DNA from: Gemmataceae bacterium
GTDB lineage: Bacteria > Planctomycetota > Planctomycetia > Gemmatales > Gemmataceae
Assembly: GCA_025056835.1 (NCBI GenBank)
Contig: JANWVS010000060.1
Location: 1 to 8,565, forward strand
Length of the DNA stretch: 8,565 nucleotides
Direction of reading: 5' to 3'
Below the pieces are notes generated by a model that worked only from the letters and a program-made list of their open reading frames with translations, ran no database searches and had not been told where the DNA came from. Positions within the stretch are counted from its first letter, which is position 1. Each line of letters opens with the position of its first letter. Shown piece after piece: positions 6,440 through 8,565 of this stretch. The position numbers and the translations under genes are program-made.

Positions 6440-6727
6440 TTAACCGCGGGGTTTGTCAAGTTCTTGGCGCCAGCGACGCCACCGGTCCAAGCCCATACTC
6501 AAAAGCCCCGCGACGACCATGGCCGCCACCTCTCCCAGCAGCCATTTCCAGCCGTCTTCACGAAGTGCGTCGCGGAAGGGTGATGGGGGCGGTTCGGTAC
6601 CGGCTTCACGAGCTTTTTGTTCGAGGACAGGGACGACGGCATAAGCCAGGGCAGTTAAGACGAAGATGAGGCTAAAGACCAGCAGCAGCAGGTAAAACGG
6701 ATTGCGCGGTTCGGTCGAAGCGGTCAT
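6440..6727 (-). CDS. Small membrane protein with two helices (95 aa)
   Basis: Two hydrophobic segments are visible: about 11-33 (FYLLLLVFSLIFVLTALAYAVV) and 62-80 (WLLGEVAAMVVAGLLSMGL). Between them is a polar linker with EPPPSP, and after the second a basic tail (DRWRRWRQELDKPRG), suggesting an inner-membrane protein with a cytoplasmic C-terminus. I do not recognise a family. The start is 37 bases after the fabI stop on the same strand with no terminator between, so it is probably the second gene of that operon. The Shine-Dalgarno is poor: GGAG lies 13 bases before the ATG. The clean two-helix layout supports a real gene. Confidence 0.7.
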   Translation of the reverse strand: MTASTEPRNPFYLLLLVFSLIFVLTALAYAVVPVLEQKAREAGTEPPPSPFRDALREDGWKWLLGEVAAMVVAGLLSMGLDRWRRWRQELDKPRG

Positions 6728-6764
6728 CGGAAGTTAGCATCTCCGCACCAGGTTACCGGCAACT

Positions 6765-7649
6765 TCACACCGCCATCGCGTGATAGCCGCAATCGACGTA
6801 CAGAATGTGCCCGGTGACAGCAGAGGCCAGCGGGCTGCACAAGAAAAGCGTCGCGTTGGCCACTTCTTCGGGTTTGATGGGCCGCGGCAACGGCGAACGA
6901 GCGGCGGCATACTGAATCGACTTTTCAAATTCCCCGGGCCGAATGCTCCGCGCCGCCCGCGAGGCGTAGGGTCCGGCGGAGATGAGGTTGACACGAATGT
7001 TCTTGGCGCCGAGGTTATGGGCCAGTTGTCGGGCGTCGATTTGCAAGGCAGCTTTGGCCGCGGACATGCCGCCGCCGTAATACGGCACCACCCGTTCGCC
7101 GCCGAGGTAGGTGAGCGCCACAGCGCTGGCACCACCGGGGCGGTTTTCCATGTACTTTTCCGCGGAGCGCAACAGGCTCGTCAACGAGTAGGCGCTGATC
7201 CCCAGGGCTTCGTAGTAAGCCGCCCTACTGGTGTCTTTGGCGAGTTTGGTGATTTCGCGGCTGAAAGCCACCGAATGAATGAGAATATCGATGCCGCCGA
7301 ACTGCTGGCCCACGGCGTCAACCGTCCCCTGGATTGAGTATTCAGGGAATTTAGCATAGCGGCGATCGGTGCGGACCGCTTCGGGCACATCAGCCATGGT
7401 GTCGTAGGAGACATCGCAGGGAAAGATTTTTGCCACGGTCAGCTCGCTGCCGTCTGGAAGCCTGCGGCTGTCGGCGTCTTGTGGGCGCGTCAAAAGGCTT
7501 TCAACGATGCTGACCATGCGCGGGTGACAAGCCAGCACGATGGTCGCACCGGCCGCCTTGAGGGCTTTGGCGATAAACCAGGCAAACGACTCATTATCGC
7601 CGACGCCGGTGACCAGCGCCACCTTGCCACTCAGATCGATCGCAACCAT
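6765..7649 (-). CDS. fabI: Enoyl-[acyl-carrier-protein] reductase (NADH), plant/chlamydia type
   Basis: Reduces trans-2-enoyl-ACP with NADH in the last step of each fatty-acid elongation cycle, in the cytoplasm. It is a Rossmann-fold short-chain dehydrogenase: the cofactor loop is TGVGDNESFAW (14-24), and DILIHSVAFS (121-130) is the strand-4 region. The catalytic set Tyr181, Tyr191 and Lys199 lies in TYLGGERVVPYYGGGMSAAK, with the second Tyr 8 residues before Lys as in plant ENR, not 7 as in E. coli FabI. Then come IRVNLISAGP, ASRAARSI and a C-terminal ASAVTGHILYVDCGY. About 294 residues, longer than E. coli FabI (262) because of plant-type insertions (around 45-105). Start 7649 precedes AIDLSGKVALVTG; GGAG lies 10 bases upstream. 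Frames reaching 7688 or 7760 add only non-conserved residues. Confidence 0.93.
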   Translation of the reverse strand: MVAIDLSGKVALVTGVGDNESFAWFIAKALKAAGATIVLACHPRMVSIVESLLTRPQDADSRRLPDGSELTVAKIFPCDVSYDTMADVPEAVRTDRRYAKFPEYSIQGTVDAVGQQFGGIDILIHSVAFSREITKLAKDTSRAAYYEALGISAYSLTSLLRSAEKYMENRPGGASAVALTYLGGERVVPYYGGGMSAAKAALQIDARQLAHNLGAKNIRVNLISAGPYASRAARSIRPGEFEKSIQYAAARSPLPRPIKPEEVANATLFLCSPLASAVTGHILYVDCGYHAMAV

Positions 7650-7907
7650 GTCACCACCACTCCCCACTTCCGCTGGAACATGGGCCATCCGTTGGCCCGC
7701 GCCGCCGCGGCATGGTATTCCTATGGACGAAGTGACCCGACGTGCAGACGCTATCAGCACCGAACATTCGGCCCGGCAACGAATAAGCTGGCCCGTCTGG
7801 CTGACGCGGCGAAGGTTCCGCCGAAATGAATGTCATGAATGTCGCACCGCTGTCGAGCGACAACGATGTCGACCGCTACGGAGAACAGTCGGTGTTCTCG
7901 CAGCCGC
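7650..7907. other. Intergenic region between fabI and the ABC ATPase remnant
   Basis: No gene is supported here. It should contain the fabI promoter on the minus strand, but no good -35/-10 pair was found. A 5-bp GC inverted repeat (7807-7811 with 7819-7823) and a two-copy tandem ATGAATGTC (7826-7843) are visible. Both could be chance. Confidence 0.4.
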
Positions 7908-8157
7908 ATGGGCACCGTTCAGCCAACGCCCGTCGGGGGAACGTTACGCAAGGTCGTCAAGACCTATCCCGACGGGAACTCGGCCTTGCGCGGTGTCCCT
8001 TTGCAGGTCCAGCTTGGGAATGGCTTGTGGTCGTAGGCCCTTGCGGCTGCGGCAACCCAAGCATACTGCGGCTCCCTGCCGGACTGAAAATCGGTGACAA
8101 CGGAACGATCGAGATCGACGGTAAAATCGTCCGGGTGGGGCCGCCGGCCGCCGTCCG
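7908..8157 (+). pseudogene. Remnant of a sugar-type ABC transporter ATP-binding protein
   Basis: One frame (7938-8018) reads LRKVVKTYPDGNSALRGVPLQV, the N-terminal strand and A-loop (Tyr in KTY) of MalK/UgpC-like ATPases. That frame hits TAG at 8034. The next frame continues from 8018 as EWLVVVGPCGCGNPSILRLPAGL, then GTIEIDGKIVRVGPPA, exactly the following family segments. A single missing G in the run 8016-8018 restores continuity (LG-EW). The Walker A region (8036-8062) reads GPCGCGNPS instead of GPSGCGKST, so the ATP-binding Lys is Asn (8054-8056) and Ser is Pro. Homology ends near 8157; the Q-loop, signature and Walker B, about three quarters of the protein, are absent. The frameshift alone could be a read error, but the lost Lys and the truncation point to true decay. 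The 5' limit is uncertain. Confidence 0.8.
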
Positions 8158-8246
8158 TGCTAAACCGCTTTCGCGGGCGAGTGCCGGTTGGTCCGCGTGA
8201 GCGGCGATGAATTTTTCCGAAGCCTGCATGCGCAGCGGAGGAAATC

Positions 8247-8255
8247 TGCTACAAT
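8247..8255 (+). promoter_or_regulatory. Extended -10 promoter element TGCTACAAT
   Basis: TACAAT (8250-8255) matches 5 of 6 consensus -10 bases and has the TGN extension directly before it. No convincing -35 is present at the usual distance, which extended -10 promoters tolerate. Transcription would start near 8262 and run into the frame at 8329. Confidence 0.4.
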
Positions 8256-8328
8256 GGAGGACAAGTTGCTGGGCCGCAGCGCTACCGTGCCGAATGGCCC
8301 CTGGAGCAGGCTTCAAGGCCATCGGTAG

Positions 8329-8565
8329 GTGCCGGCGGATGCCGTGACCGTCGAGCTTCGACCGGTTCGTCTGGAGGCTGTGCTGCTGGTGGTACTGCTC
8401 GTTGGGCAGACGGGCAATCAGGTGACCGGACTGTGCGGCGGCCGAGAGATCGTAGATTGGTCGACGGCTCCGGTACCTCCCGCAGATGGCCGGGGATTTA
8501 CCATGAACTGGAACAATCTGTACCTGTGCGATGCTCGGACCGTTGCGGCTTGGTCGGCGCCGTGA
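8329..8565 (+). CDS. Unrecognised short protein (78 aa), doubtful
   Basis: A GTG start follows an in-frame TAG immediately (8326-8328), and the frame closes with TGA at the last bases of the window. It begins MPADAVTVELRPVRLEAVLLVVLLVGQ and has one hydrophobic stretch (about 14-26) too early and too short of charge pattern to be a clear signal peptide. The rest (NQVTGLCGGREIVDW..., MNWNNLYLCDA) shows no known motif. There is no good ribosome binding site. An extended -10 site about 80 bases upstream is the only support. It could be a real small gene, or debris next to the decayed ABC ATPase. Confidence 0.35.
   Translation: MPADAVTVELRPVRLEAVLLVVLLVGQTGNQVTGLCGGREIVDWSTAPVPPADGRGFTMNWNNLYLCDARTVAAWSAP

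Noticed and set aside
7957..8322. Minus-strand open frame of 121 codons opposite the ABC remnant
   Set aside because: The plus strand carries recognisable ABC ATPase segments and the minus product has no known motif.

Overview
The window looks like a chromosomal stretch from a member of the Planctomycetota or a near relative (PVC group). This is inferred from GC-rich coding DNA, a very long secreted WD40-repeat protein, a plant/chlamydia-type enoyl-ACP reductase, and small secreted or membrane proteins of unknown function. No rRNA, tRNA, CRISPR array or intact mobile element was seen.

Left block (1-4326, all minus strand). Read in transcription order it holds a small glycine-rich RRM RNA-binding protein (4326-3949), a terminator-like hairpin, a sigma70-like promoter, a 1057-residue exported WD40 protein with about 21 repeats (3682-509), and, 48 bases further on, the start of a small exported protein cut by the window edge (460-1). 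The last two probably form an operon. The RRM gene is probably its own unit.

Middle (4327-5626). About 1.3 kb carries no convincing gene. Its left part, upstream of the RRM gene, holds several stable hairpins that could lie in a long leader. Its right part has short repeats: copies of an ATATGCCRC motif, a C4-AA-TTTTCT-G5 motif in both orientations, and a 7-bp inverted repeat. It ends in a promoter with an overlapping palindrome in front of the next gene.

Right block (5627-8565). A plus-strand PP-loop ATPase of the Dph6/ATP_bind_4 family converges on a minus-strand pair, fabI followed by a two-helix membrane protein. Beyond fabI is a decayed plus-strand ABC-transporter ATPase: one frameshift, a Walker A motif without its lysine, and loss of everything after the N-terminal quarter. 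The window closes with an unrecognised 78-codon frame behind an extended -10 promoter-like site.

The genes do not form one obvious pathway. fabI is housekeeping fatty-acid synthesis, the RRM protein is RNA handling, and the WD40 plus small-protein pair is an exported function of unknown role. I found no clearly new defence or biosynthetic system. The items most worth checking are the repeat-bearing intergenic region, the palindrome over the Dph6-like promoter, the apparent three-propeller WD40 protein, and the plant-type FabI.
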